From Melghirimyces algeriensis (GTDB lineage Bacteria; Bacillota; Bacilli; Thermoactinomycetales; DSM-45169): a stretch of 64,000 nt of DNA. The stretch lies in assembly GCF_900182565.1 (NCBI RefSeq), contig NZ_FXTI01000001.1:1-64000 (forward strand), written 5' to 3'. Both the position numbers and the translations under genes were made by a program. Below the pieces are notes generated by a model. That model saw only the letters and a program-made list of their open reading frames with translations, made no database searches and was not told where the DNA came from. Positions 8,440 through 16,925 of the stretch are shown one piece after another (position 1 is the first letter of the stretch; each line of letters starts with the position of its first letter).

Positions 8440-9876
8440 TTGGAATTGGATAACACACAGGATGGTTCCCGTTCCGTTTCTAACATTTACGTCGATCGAT
8501 CACAGTTAAAACGGAGTCAATATGTGATGTCTCTCTTGCAGGAAGGTCAGCGTGTAGGGCTGATCAATAGCCGGGAGGCTTACCGGATACAGGCTGGGAT
8601 CATAGAGGTCCTGCAACAATTGATACGGCGGTATACCCAGGGGGAAAGCACATCGGTTACCTCGGAAACAGCGGAAGGGATTATGGTATCCCTGATGTAT
8701 GCCATGGATGCCTATGCCCTTCATTTTATGGAGCCTGAAGAGGCGATTGCCCATTTGAAATCGGAAAATGTGAAGACGATGCATGCCAAAGGGGTTGAAT
8801 TGCTTCGTCAGTATTTTGAGGATGCCAAACAGCTGTATCAAGATGTAAAAAAGATGAAATTGGATGTGCCAGTGGATGCCTATAATATGACGATCGATGA
8901 ATCATTACCCGTATTTATGAACAACTACAATATTATTTTTGAAGCCCATAATACCATGGCGAGTATTGACTATCCTTTAGCCATTGATGATATGCGACTT
9001 CAGGGTGTTTTTTATATTAAACAGTATTTAGAACGACTGCAATTGGAGACGCGGTTCTGTCACTTTTTCAGTCATCAGGATTTAATGTATGTCTTGACAA
9101 ATTTCGGGAAGATATGCCGCTTTGATTATCGCATTGAGCTATTTAACATATTTGAGTTAATGATGAACAATGCTGTTTTTTCATTGCTATCAGGAGGGGA
9201 TGTCAATCAGGTCAGAATTTCAGAAAATCAATATAATCGGTTAAATCGGATGTTAACCGCTTGTCATGCTGATCAAAGGGCTGCCGTGATTCATGAAGCG
9301 GTGGATCGGTTACAGGAAGCGCTGCAAACGGATCAAGCACTTACCCGCTATATGGATCTGTGCCGAGATGAATTGATTCAAAGGGTAAATAACGCAACCG
9401 AAAACGGTAGTCTGGAAAGGCTGGTTATCAGGGAGAAGGAAGAGCGCGAGAAACCGATGGTGCTCATGTTAAATGAGAATGAGCGCATGAGTGATGTGCA
9501 AATGCGGAAATTGGTGGATCGTATCATGGAAAGTGACAATACAGCAAAAAAAGTGCGCCTGATCAGAGACCATTTCGCTTCACTTCATGATTATCTGGAT
9601 TTGCTGAATTCAGGATGTCTATTTGGTGACGAATATCATGCGCTCTTTGCCACCTTTGAGGATATTGAATTGGCCATTTTCGCCAAGATCGTGTTTTATG
9701 AGGAAATGCGGGGAGATGTTCGGGATTTTCCGGACATTGTTGCTGACGGAGCTGAAGCAGCGAGCGAGTGGGAGACGCATTATATTGCGTTTATGCAGCA
9801 GTTGGACGATGAGCGCATCGCGGCAATTGGACGTCTCATCGATGATATTGACTATGAGGAAATATCGTTTTATTAA
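8440..9876 (+). CDS. uncharacterised 478-residue helical protein (DUF6179-like?)
   Basis: A large, mostly helical, soluble protein without recognisable catalytic motifs. It has many Gln/Glu/Arg-rich stretches (SQYVMSLLQEGQRVGLI near the N-terminus, VDRIMESDNTAKKVRLIRDHF in the C-terminal third) and no signal peptide. The TTG at 8440 is used as start because GAAGGGGA lies about 9 bases ahead; a TTG at 8446 is the alternative. The pairing with the preceding 155-residue gene recalls the DUF6323/DUF6179 pair of Bacillota, from memory only. The MATE gene begins 29 bases later behind its own GGAGGGG site, so the three genes probably share one transcript. Confidence 0.78.
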   Translation: MELDNTQDGSRSVSNIYVDRSQLKRSQYVMSLLQEGQRVGLINSREAYRIQAGIIEVLQQLIRRYTQGESTSVTSETAEGIMVSLMYAMDAYALHFMEPEEAIAHLKSENVKTMHAKGVELLRQYFEDAKQLYQDVKKMKLDVPVDAYNMTIDESLPVFMNNYNIIFEAHNTMASIDYPLAIDDMRLQGVFYIKQYLERLQLETRFCHFFSHQDLMYVLTNFGKICRFDYRIELFNIFELMMNNAVFSLLSGGDVNQVRISENQYNRLNRMLTACHADQRAAVIHEAVDRLQEALQTDQALTRYMDLCRDELIQRVNNATENGSLERLVIREKEEREKPMVLMLNENERMSDVQMRKLVDRIMESDNTAKKVRLIRDHFASLHDYLDLLNSGCLFGDEYHALFATFEDIELAIFAKIVFYEEMRGDVRDFPDIVADGAEAASEWETHYIAFMQQLDDERIAAIGRLIDDIDYEEISFY

Positions 9877-9905
9877 GTAAAAATTATAGTTAACGGAGGG
9901 GAAAG

Positions 9906-11309
9906 ATGGATAAAACAGACGCTTTGCGTGAGGAAAATACGCTTAAGTTACTCTTCACCTATTCCTTGCCGATGATTATCGGTTTATTTGTCGGGGCTTC
10001 CTATAACATTATTGACCGGGTGTTTATTGGTAATGGGGTTGGCGACATCGGATTGGCTGGCGTTGCTGTTGCCTTCCCCGTTATGATGAGCATTATGGCG
10101 TTTTCCAGCCTGATCGGTACAGGAGCAACCGCACTAACTTCCATTCGCTTGGGGGAGAAAAACATACCTGAAGCCGAGCGGGTCATGGGAAATGCCTTAA
10201 CCCTGCTGCTTTCAGTTTCTGTTGTGTTTACGGTGCTGTGTCTGATCTTCTTAGACCCCGTACTTATTGCGTTTGGCGCAAACAAAGAAATATTGGGCCC
10301 TGCGGCGGATTATACACGCATTATCCTTTTTGCCAGCATTTTTATGATTATTGGAGCAGGGATGAATAACTTTATCAGGGCTGAGGGCAGTCCCAAAAAA
10401 TCGATGTTTACCATGCTGATTGGCTCTATTCTGAATGTGATTTTGGCCCCGATCTTTATTTTTGGATTGGATTGGGGAATGGAAGGGGCGGCCCTGGCGA
10501 CAGCGATTTCCCAATTGATATCGGCTTTATGGGTGATGTCACACTTTTTTACAGGCAAGAGTGTTTTGAAGATTCGTGCTAAAAATATGCGACTCCGTGG
10601 TCCTTTGGTGGGACGGATTCTGGCGCTGGGTGTGGGGTCCTTTATTACCCAGACGGCAACCGGTGTGCTCATGATCGCCATGAATAATGTGTTGTTAAAC
10701 TATGGCGGGAGTACGGCGATTGCAGGAATGAATGTGGTTAATGCTGTACAAACCTTTATTATGCTGCCCATCTGGGGGATTAGCTTGGGAATTCAGCCGA
10801 TTATTGGTTATAACTTTGGAGCCAAAAGTTATGAAAGGGTGAAAAGCATCCTTGTTGCAGCGATTGCATTTTCCACTGTTATTGCGACGGTTGCCTCTCT
10901 CTTTATTTATTTTGTCCCGGAAAGCCTGGTGGCTATTTTCAATCAAAGCGAAGAATTGATTCAATTTGGCAGCCATGCCATGGTGATTTTCCTGCTTCTT
11001 ACTCCACTGATCGGTTTTCAAATTATTGGGGCGGGATATTTCCAGGCATTGGGCAAAGCCAAGCAATCCATTTTCCTCAGCTTAACGCGTCAGGTATTGA
11101 TCCTGATCCCGGCATTGCTTATTCTCCCCCGATTCTTCGGTCTTCAAGGGGTGTTCATTTCTGGACCCATTTCAGACTTTTGCTCGGCGGTGATCTCTGT
11201 GGCATTTGTTGTTATCAGTTTAAAGCAGATGAGTAAAGAGATGAACCAAGAAGCCACATCAGAACAACCTGTTGATGCTTCCTCAGGAAGTCAGGAACCG
11301 ACGACTTGA
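9906..11309 (+). CDS. MATE-family multidrug efflux transporter
   Basis: A 467-residue polytopic membrane protein with the two-fold repeated MATE fold (about 12 hydrophobic segments). It opens with a SLPMIIGLFVGASYNIIDRV segment, and the second half repeats the pattern (GIQPIIGYNFGAKSYERV). It resembles the MepA subgroup of Bacillota. The family exports drugs by Na+ or H+ antiport across the cytoplasmic membrane. Its position behind a polyketide cluster suggests product export or self-resistance (inference). The C-terminal 25 residues are polar and low-complexity (Glu/Gln/Ser/Thr). ACGGAGGGG precedes the ATG. Confidence 0.94.
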   Translation: MDKTDALREENTLKLLFTYSLPMIIGLFVGASYNIIDRVFIGNGVGDIGLAGVAVAFPVMMSIMAFSSLIGTGATALTSIRLGEKNIPEAERVMGNALTLLLSVSVVFTVLCLIFLDPVLIAFGANKEILGPAADYTRIILFASIFMIIGAGMNNFIRAEGSPKKSMFTMLIGSILNVILAPIFIFGLDWGMEGAALATAISQLISALWVMSHFFTGKSVLKIRAKNMRLRGPLVGRILALGVGSFITQTATGVLMIAMNNVLLNYGGSTAIAGMNVVNAVQTFIMLPIWGISLGIQPIIGYNFGAKSYERVKSILVAAIAFSTVIATVASLFIYFVPESLVAIFNQSEELIQFGSHAMVIFLLLTPLIGFQIIGAGYFQALGKAKQSIFLSLTRQVLILIPALLILPRFFGLQGVFISGPISDFCSAVISVAFVVISLKQMSKEMNQEATSEQPVDASSGSQEPTT

Positions 11310-11319
11310 GATCCTGGCT

Positions 11320-11363
11320 CTGCAGGATGGCAGAATGTGTTCCCGTCCTGTAGGGCTGTTTTT
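11320..11363 (+). terminator. intrinsic terminator after the MATE gene
   Basis: CTGCAGGATGG (11320-11330) pairs with CCGTCCTGTAG (11343-11353) with two G-U wobbles, followed by GGCTGTTTTT. Confidence 0.7.
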
Positions 11364-11427
11364 ATGTCCTTGATTGCTCTTGAAAGGAGGAACGGCAGGA
11401 GCAAGTACTCTCCTGTTGAACAATACC

Positions 11428-12249
11428 ATGAATCCATCAGGTTCCTATCGGATTACGTCCATTAACAATAATGTAGAAATGGAGATTAACCGGTTAAAGG
11501 CGCAGGTTGATTTATTTTGGCCCAGTGAATGGCAGCACTATCAAGCGCATGGTTTGGCAGGCGCAGGAAACATTATTGAATTGGGGTCTGGGCCAGGGTT
11601 TCTATTGGAGAAACTATTAACCCATATCCCGCAAGCGAATGTGACCGGACTGGAAATTGACCCCTTGTTGGTTAACTATGCCATGGATTATCTGAAAAAG
11701 AAAAACTACGGCAGATGGCAAGTATATGAGGGAAATATCACGCAAACCGGCTTGACGGATCATACCTATGACTTTGCCATAACCCGCTTGGTGTTGGAGC
11801 ATCTCACTGATCCCATCGAAGCGGTTCGGGAGATATATCGCATTGTTAAGCCGGGAGGAAAAGTGATTGTGGTGGACAATGACTTTGAAATGCATATTAT
11901 GACCTATCCATCTGTTCCAGGTTTAAGAGAACTGTATGATGCTTATTGTGAGGCGCGGTTTGCCGAAGGGGGCAATCCAAAAATCGGACGGGAATTGCCA
12001 CGTATTTTAAAGGAAGGCGGCTTTTCCAATGTACAGTTTGAGTTGATTAGTGCCCATAGCACCATTTTAGGGGATGAGATGTTTTTTCAATCAGAAGGCG
12101 TTGGGATTCCATATAAGTTGAAGCAGGATGGCTATTTATCAAGCAAGGACCTTGGGAAAATCTCGGTTGGCTGGCGAAAGATGGTGCAAGATGAGCAACA
12201 TGCGATTGTTCGCCAACTGTGTCTGGCTGTAGGCGAAAAAGTCGAGTAA
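11428..12249 (+). CDS. class I SAM-dependent methyltransferase
   Basis: A Rossmann-fold methyltransferase of about 273 residues. Motif I is IIELGSGPGF, an acidic motif II reads GLEIDP, and the post-motif region is VLEHLTDPIEAVREIYRIVKPGGKV, typical of small-molecule methyltransferases (UbiE/Methyltransf_11 type). The start is uncertain. AAAGGAGG at 11383-11390 lies too far from ATG 11428. TTG 11416 (AGGAG at 11397-11401) and TTG 11374 are in-frame alternatives, and the longer N-terminus would not look conserved. The gene follows a terminator and precedes rfbA, so it may modify the sugar or the polyketide. The substrate is unknown. Confidence 0.88.
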   Translation: MNPSGSYRITSINNNVEMEINRLKAQVDLFWPSEWQHYQAHGLAGAGNIIELGSGPGFLLEKLLTHIPQANVTGLEIDPLLVNYAMDYLKKKNYGRWQVYEGNITQTGLTDHTYDFAITRLVLEHLTDPIEAVREIYRIVKPGGKVIVVDNDFEMHIMTYPSVPGLRELYDAYCEARFAEGGNPKIGRELPRILKEGGFSNVQFELISAHSTILGDEMFFQSEGVGIPYKLKQDGYLSSKDLGKISVGWRKMVQDEQHAIVRQLCLAVGEKVE

Positions 12250-12263
12250 AGGTTGAATCCCCC

Positions 12264-12290
12264 AGCTCCCTGTTAAGGGAGTTTGATTTT
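12264..12290 (+). terminator. weak hairpin terminator between the methyltransferase and rfbA
   Basis: CTCCCT (12266-12271) and AGGGAG (12276-12281) form a short stem with a GTTA loop, followed by TTTGATTTT. The stem is short, so readthrough into rfbA is likely. Confidence 0.5.
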
Positions 12291-12310
12291 ACGTAGGAGG
12301 TGATTTCAAC

Positions 12311-13198
12311 GTGAAAGGGATTATCCTTGCGGGTGGGACAGGCACACGTCTTTATCCCTTGACAAAGGTGATTTGCAAACAACTATTGCCGATCTATGAT
12401 AAGCCCATGATTTATTATCCTTTGTCTGTGTTAATGCTGGCCGGGATCAAAGAGATTTTGATTATTTCCACGCCACAAGATACTCCGCGCATTCAGCAAC
12501 TATTGGGGGATGGGGCACAGATTGGCATTTATTTGTCCTATGCGGTCCAGCCTTCACCAGAGGGGATCGCCCAGGCCTTTCTCATTGGTCAAGATTTCAT
12601 CGGTCAGGACCAAGTGGCCCTGATCCTAGGGGATAACATTTTTTACGGGCATGGCTTAACCCCCCTTTTGCATCATGTGGTAGCAAGAAGAGAGGGAGCC
12701 ACCATCTTTGGCTATAATGTGCGAGATCCCCAGCGGTTTGGGGTGGTGGAATTTGACGAGTGGAACAAGGTGGTTTCTATTGAGGAAAAGCCGCTTTATC
12801 CCAAGTCTAATTATGCCATTACCGGTTTTTATTTTTATGATAACCAGGTGATAGAGATTGCCAAAGGCCTGACGCCATCCGCCCGCGGGGAGTTGGAAAT
12901 TACAGATGTGAATAAAGCGTATTTGGAGATGGATAACCTGCATGTGGAAGTCATGGGGCGGGGATTTGCCTGGCTGGACACAGGAACCCATGAAACGCTT
13001 TTGCAAGCCTCCCAATTTATAGAGACGCTTGAAAAGCGGCAGGGCTTAAAAATCGCTTGTATAGAGGAAATTGCCTACAATATGGGTTATATTGGTGCTG
13101 AAAAATTGTTGGAGCTCGCTATGCCCATGAAGCAGAACGAATATGGGCAATACTTAATGGCTGTAGCGCAAACGGAAACGTGTGATCTAACATCATAA
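12311..13198 (+). CDS. rfbA: glucose-1-phosphate thymidylyltransferase
   Basis: A 295-residue RfbA/RmlA enzyme that joins dTTP and glucose-1-phosphate to dTDP-glucose. The nucleotidyltransferase signature GIILAGGTGTRLYPLT is at the N-terminus. The substrate loop LGDNIFYGHG and the ITGFYFYD segment are intact, and length is usual for the family. GTG at 12311 is the start; it is preceded by TAGGAGGTGAT, an almost perfect ribosome site. rfbB follows after 48 bases. No rfbC (epimerase) or rfbD (reductase) is present, so the pair makes the dTDP-4-keto-6-deoxyglucose intermediate rather than dTDP-rhamnose, unless the other enzymes are encoded elsewhere. Confidence 0.96.
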   Translation: MKGIILAGGTGTRLYPLTKVICKQLLPIYDKPMIYYPLSVLMLAGIKEILIISTPQDTPRIQQLLGDGAQIGIYLSYAVQPSPEGIAQAFLIGQDFIGQDQVALILGDNIFYGHGLTPLLHHVVARREGATIFGYNVRDPQRFGVVEFDEWNKVVSIEEKPLYPKSNYAITGFYFYDNQVIEIAKGLTPSARGELEITDVNKAYLEMDNLHVEVMGRGFAWLDTGTHETLLQASQFIETLEKRQGLKIACIEEIAYNMGYIGAEKLLELAMPMKQNEYGQYLMAVAQTETCDLTS

Positions 13199-13246
13199 TG
13201 GAAGGGAAGGAACGGCAGGCTGATCGATCACCTGTCGGCATTGTTC

Positions 13247-14206
13247 ATGAAATTATTGGTTACTGGTGGTATGGGCTTTATTGGCAGTCATTTGATTCGG
13301 TATCTTTTAAAAAAGCATCCAACCTACCATATTATGAATCTGGACCGTTTAACCTATGCAGGAAATTCGGAAAATTTGCAGGATATTGCGGGGCATGACA
13401 ATTTGCAATTTATAAAAGGGGATATCCGCGACCGGGATCTGGTTGACACCATTATGGCCCAAGGCGTATCTGTCATTGTCAATTGTGCCGCAGAGTCCCA
13501 TGTGGATCGCAGTATACAAGAGCCATCTATTTTTGTGCAGAACAATATTGTGGGAACACAGATGCTTTTAGAAGCCGCCCAAAAATATCAGGTCAAAAAA
13601 TATGTACAAATCTCAACGGATGAAGTCTATGGCAGCTTGGGAGATAGGGGTTTTTTTACAGAGGAAACCCCTCTGGCACCCAACAGCCCTTACTCTGCCA
13701 GTAAAGCAAGTGCTGATCTTTTGGTCCATGCCTATCATCAAACGTTTCAACTGCCAGTGAACATTACACGATGTTCCAATAACTATGGTCCCTATCAATT
13801 TCCTGAAAAACTGATCCCTCTCATGATTATCCAGGCATTGCAAGATAAGCCTCTACCCCTTTATGGGGACGGACGACATATCCGTGATTGGCTGTATGTG
13901 GAAGACCACTGTGCCGCTATTGATCTGGTGATCCATAAAGGGATTGATGGAGAAGTTTATAATATTGGAGGCAACAATGAGAAAACCAATCTTCAAATCG
14001 TAGAAAAGATTTTGGCGTTATTGGATAAACCCAAGGATTTAATTCGATTTGTACCAGACCGCCCCGGACATGACCGCCGTTATGCCATTGACGCAACAAA
14101 AATTCAGACGCAATTAGGCTGGCACCCCCAATACGCTTTTGAAGCAGGAATCGCTCAAACGGTACAATGGTATGTGGCCCATCAAGACTGGTGGAATAAG
14201 GAATAA
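13247..14206 (+). CDS. rfbB: dTDP-glucose 4,6-dehydratase
   Basis: An SDR-extended family dehydratase of about 319 residues. The NAD-binding motif is GGMGFIGSH, and the catalytic STDEVYGSLG (Thr-Asp-Glu) and YSASK (Tyr-x3-Lys) motifs are both present. It converts dTDP-glucose to dTDP-4-keto-6-deoxyglucose, the branch point to rhamnose and many antibiotic deoxysugars. ATG at 13247 aligns with the expected MKLLVTGG start; the ribosome site is weak. It lies just after rfbA and ends convergently with the phosphohexomutase across a shared hairpin. Confidence 0.95.
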   Translation: MKLLVTGGMGFIGSHLIRYLLKKHPTYHIMNLDRLTYAGNSENLQDIAGHDNLQFIKGDIRDRDLVDTIMAQGVSVIVNCAAESHVDRSIQEPSIFVQNNIVGTQMLLEAAQKYQVKKYVQISTDEVYGSLGDRGFFTEETPLAPNSPYSASKASADLLVHAYHQTFQLPVNITRCSNNYGPYQFPEKLIPLMIIQALQDKPLPLYGDGRHIRDWLYVEDHCAAIDLVIHKGIDGEVYNIGGNNEKTNLQIVEKILALLDKPKDLIRFVPDRPGHDRRYAIDATKIQTQLGWHPQYAFEAGIAQTVQWYVAHQDWWNKE

Positions 14207-14236
14207 ACATGAACAAGTGGATCAGCGACAGGCATT

Positions 14237-14268
14237 CAAAAGGACGCTGAACGGACAGCGCCCTTTTG
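14237..14268. terminator. bidirectional hairpin between rfbB and the phosphohexomutase
   Basis: CAAAAGGACGCTG (14237-14249) pairs with CAGCGCCCTTTTG (14256-14268) with one mismatch around a six-base loop. A/T runs on both sides suit termination from both convergent genes. Confidence 0.7.
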
Positions 14269-14281
14269 GGTATCAGATGGC

Positions 14282-15967
14282 TTATAAAGCTCTTTGGATC
14301 TCCTGTTTCATCTTTTCCAGCCGGGATCGGGATGCTTGATCCGAATCGGCTGCCACACCGAAATAGAATTTGATCTTCGGCTCGGTGCCAGAGGGACGGA
14401 GGGCGATCCACCCGCCGTCATCGAGAAAATATTTGATCATATTGATGGAAGGAAAGCCGTCCACTCCCATGGTATAATCTTTGATTTCCCGAACAGCAAC
14501 ACCCCCAATACTTTTCAGAGGACGGTTGCGGAAGGCATCCATGATGGAGGACACTCTTTGTGGTCCCGACTTTCCCTCAAAGGTATGAGAGATGATCGCT
14601 TCCCGGTACCAGCCGTATGTTTCATGAATTTGATGTAACACTTCATCCAAAGTAACACCTTTTTCCCGATAGTGGGCGGCCAATTCACAGCACATGATGG
14701 CAGCCTGGATGGCGTCCTTGTCCCGGACAAAACTGCCCAGGAGATAACCATGGCTTTCCTCGTAACCGAACAGAAAGGTATGATGATTGCCCACCTCGTA
14801 TTCTTCGATCTTTTCAGCGATATATTTGAAGCCGGTGGGCATCTCATCGCTATTGACTCCAAAGGATTGGGCGATGGCCCGGCTCAGTCCCGAAGAAACC
14901 AGAGACTGGATCATTACCCCGTCGGGAGGGAGTTGCCCCCGTCCCTTTAATTCCGAGAGCAGGTAATAAAGAAGAAGGGCGCCAATTTGGTTCCCGTCGA
15001 ACCAGGTGTAATCCCCTGAAGTGTTTTTAGCCAGCATTCCCAGACGGTCTGTGTCCGGATCTGTTCCGATCACGAGGTCAGCATCCAGTTTGCGCGCTTG
15101 TTGCAATGCCAACGTAAAGGATTCGGGTTCTTCAGGATTGGGAACGGAAACGGTGGGGAAGTCCGGGTCGGGTTGTTCCTGTTCCGGCACAACATGGAGT
15201 CGGGAGAAACCGAGAGCGTCCAAGATACGGCGGACGGGTCGGTTTCCCGTACCGTGCAAAGGTGTGAATACCACCGACAATTCCGCATTGCTCTCCCGTT
15301 TACCCCGCAGGGAAAGGTTGAGAACGTTTTTTGTGAAGGCCTGATCCACATCATCTTGGAGAAGGCGGATCAAACCGGCTTCCCTGCCCCTGTTTATGCT
15401 CCAGACGGGAAGAGCGCGTTCATTTTCGATGTCCTCGATCTCTTTTTTGATCCGACTCACTTTGGCCGGAGGCATCTGAGCGCCATCCTCCCCGTAAATC
15501 TTTAAGCCATTGTACGGAGCGGGGTTATGGCTGGCTGTGATCATGATACCGGCGGCGGCTTTCAGGTAGCGAACCGCGAAAGAGAGTATCGGGGTTGGAC
15601 GGAGGGAGGGAAAGAGGTGGACCCGGATTCCGTTCCGGGCCAGAACTCCTGCTGCTTCAGCGGCGAAATCGGGTGATTTCCGGCGGGAGTCCCAGGCGAT
15701 GACGACGCCTTTTTTCTTGTTGACATCCTTCTGCCGAAGCAATACGCGGGCTAGACCTTCTGTGGTTCGGCGGACGGTGTACCGATTCATCCGGTTGGTA
15801 CCCGGTCCGATCAGACCGCGGATGCCTGCGGTGCCGAAGTCCAGGTACCGATAAAAGGCGTCCTCGATTTCCGCTTCATTCAGGGTAAGGAGCTCCTGTT
15901 TCAAATCTTCATCCAGCTTCTGATCCTCCAACCAGCTTCGATAGGCTTTCAGACAGGATTTGTTCAT
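14282..15967 (-). CDS. pgcA: phosphohexomutase (phosphoglucomutase/phosphomannomutase, PgcA type)
   Basis: A 561-residue alpha-D-phosphohexomutase, a little shorter than typical Bacillus PgcA. The phosphoserine loop is TASHNPAPYNGLK, the metal loop is DPDTDRLG, the sugar-binding loop is GYEESHGY, and the phosphate-binding loop is RPSGTEPKIKFYF; all four family motifs are intact. It interconverts hexose-1- and hexose-6-phosphates. That could feed glucose-1-phosphate to rfbA on the opposite strand and process sugars from the mannan locus on the other side. The start codon at 15965-15967 has no strong ribosome site. A GGAGG followed by an out-of-frame ATG lies about 22 bases upstream, so the exact N-terminus is unsure. 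Confidence 0.93.
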   Translation of the reverse strand: MNKSCLKAYRSWLEDQKLDEDLKQELLTLNEAEIEDAFYRYLDFGTAGIRGLIGPGTNRMNRYTVRRTTEGLARVLLRQKDVNKKKGVVIAWDSRRKSPDFAAEAAGVLARNGIRVHLFPSLRPTPILSFAVRYLKAAAGIMITASHNPAPYNGLKIYGEDGAQMPPAKVSRIKKEIEDIENERALPVWSINRGREAGLIRLLQDDVDQAFTKNVLNLSLRGKRESNAELSVVFTPLHGTGNRPVRRILDALGFSRLHVVPEQEQPDPDFPTVSVPNPEEPESFTLALQQARKLDADLVIGTDPDTDRLGMLAKNTSGDYTWFDGNQIGALLLYYLLSELKGRGQLPPDGVMIQSLVSSGLSRAIAQSFGVNSDEMPTGFKYIAEKIEEYEVGNHHTFLFGYEESHGYLLGSFVRDKDAIQAAIMCCELAAHYREKGVTLDEVLHQIHETYGWYREAIISHTFEGKSGPQRVSSIMDAFRNRPLKSIGGVAVREIKDYTMGVDGFPSINMIKYFLDDGGWIALRPSGTEPKIKFYFGVAADSDQASRSRLEKMKQEIQRAL

Positions 15968-16531
15968 GGAAGGTGGGCGGAGAAACCATTACCTCCGGAG
16001 GACCCCGCCCCTTCTCCTTTCATTGGATAGTCATGGTTGCAACTCAAACCCAGGCAGAAATAATGGGTATGAGGATTTTATTGATTCTGTTCGCAAGAAT
16101 CATAGAATCTGGTTTCTTGGGAGCTTGTCTTTTCTTTGGTCGGAGTGATTTCAAGAACATACACCAGATTCGGATAATTTCGATTATAACATATTGATGA
16201 GCCAAATGTACTTTCCGGAGAATCTTTTGGAAGATACCTAGTAGAAAGGAGAGCGGACATTTTATTCTTAAGACCGAATCGGTAAGGGATAAATGTTATT
16301 ACTCTATTGTCGCCTGCACAAGAATTGTTTGAGCAGGCGATTTTTTTTGCGCTTTTTTTCTTAACTTTCCCCTTCACGCTGGAGGTGTCGGAGTATGATG
16401 GGATTCAAATGGACACTTTGAAAAAATGCAAAGGGGACCCGATTAATTTGGCTTGTTCATCAAAATGCTGAAGAGAGAAAGCGGAAAAAAAAGGCTCCTA
16501 AAATATGACCGGTTTTTTATCCAAAAAAGAC
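15968..16531. other. intergenic region without a supported gene
   Basis: Between the phosphohexomutase start and the PTS operon promoter I see no convincing coding sequence. Short open frames on both strands lack ribosome sites and recognisable motifs. It contains one strong hairpin terminator (separate entry) with no gene visible upstream of it on that strand, which could mean a small RNA or a decayed gene. Confidence 0.5.
16310..16348 (+). terminator. strong intrinsic terminator with no obvious gene upstream
   Basis: TCGCCTGC (16310-16317) and GCAGGCGA (16333-16340) form a perfect 8-bp stem with a 15-base loop, directly followed by eight T. It points rightward, although the nearest upstream gene is on the other strand. 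Confidence 0.75.
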
Positions 16532-16559
16532 TAGACATTTAATCGTGAATGTATATAAT
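16532..16559 (+). promoter_or_regulatory. sigma-A-type promoter of the PTS/mannan operon
   Basis: -35 TAGACA (16532-16537), a 16-base spacer and -10 TATAAT (16554-16559). The spacer contains the imperfect dyad ACATTTAATCGTGAATGT (16535-16552), a possible site for the GntR regulator encoded in the operon. Confidence 0.7.
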
Positions 16560-16565
16560 TGATTA

Positions 16566-16579
16566 TGTAAGCGTTATCT
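16566..16579 (+). promoter_or_regulatory. cre site (CcpA carbon catabolite repression)
   Basis: TGTAAGCGTTATCT matches the cre consensus TGWAARCGYTWNCW at every position. It lies six bases after the -10 box, at the expected transcription start, where CcpA binding would block initiation. Confidence 0.8.
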
Positions 16580-16613
16580 GAAAAAACAATTTTATCTAAG
16601 GAGTGGGAAGAAT

Positions 16614-16925
16614 ATGAAGAAAATATTGTTGGCTTGTAGTTCGGGAATGTCTACGAGTCTATTGGTGACAAAGATGTTGGAGTATGCGAAGTCCGTTGGA
16701 GATGAAGTAGAGATTTGGGCAGTGGGGCAAGACGAGGCGAAAAAGGAAATGGAAAAAGCAGATGTGGTACTGATCGGACCACAGATGCGGTTTTTGCAAG
16801 AGGAATTGCAAACAGAAGCCCAAAAATATGACATCAAAGTGGACGTGATCGATATGGCGGCATATGGAATGGCGGATGGAAAAAAAGCTTATGACCAAGC
16901 CCTGCGTTTAATGGGGAATCGCTGA
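16614..16925 (+). CDS. gmuB: PTS lactose/cellobiose-family enzyme IIB
   Basis: A 103-residue phosphocarrier. The phosphorylated cysteine lies in the N-terminal P-loop-like motif LLACSSGMSTS, and the length is typical. IIB passes phosphate from IIA to the sugar during transport by IIC. A strong AAGGAGTGGG precedes the ATG, and the stop overlaps the next start (TGATG). The gene order IIB-IIA-IIC-GH1-GntR-ROK matches the Bacillus subtilis gmu (glucomannan utilisation) operon. With the adjacent mannanase gene this makes oligo-mannosides/cello-mannosides the likely substrates rather than lichenan. Confidence 0.92.
   Translation: MKKILLACSSGMSTSLLVTKMLEYAKSVGDEVEIWAVGQDEAKKEMEKADVVLIGPQMRFLQEELQTEAQKYDIKVDVIDMAAYGMADGKKAYDQALRLMGNR

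Noticed and set aside
16078..16377. 99-codon minus-strand frame before the PTS operon, considered as a transposase remnant
   Set aside because: No recognisable motif, no ribosome site, and it crosses a strong terminator hairpin.
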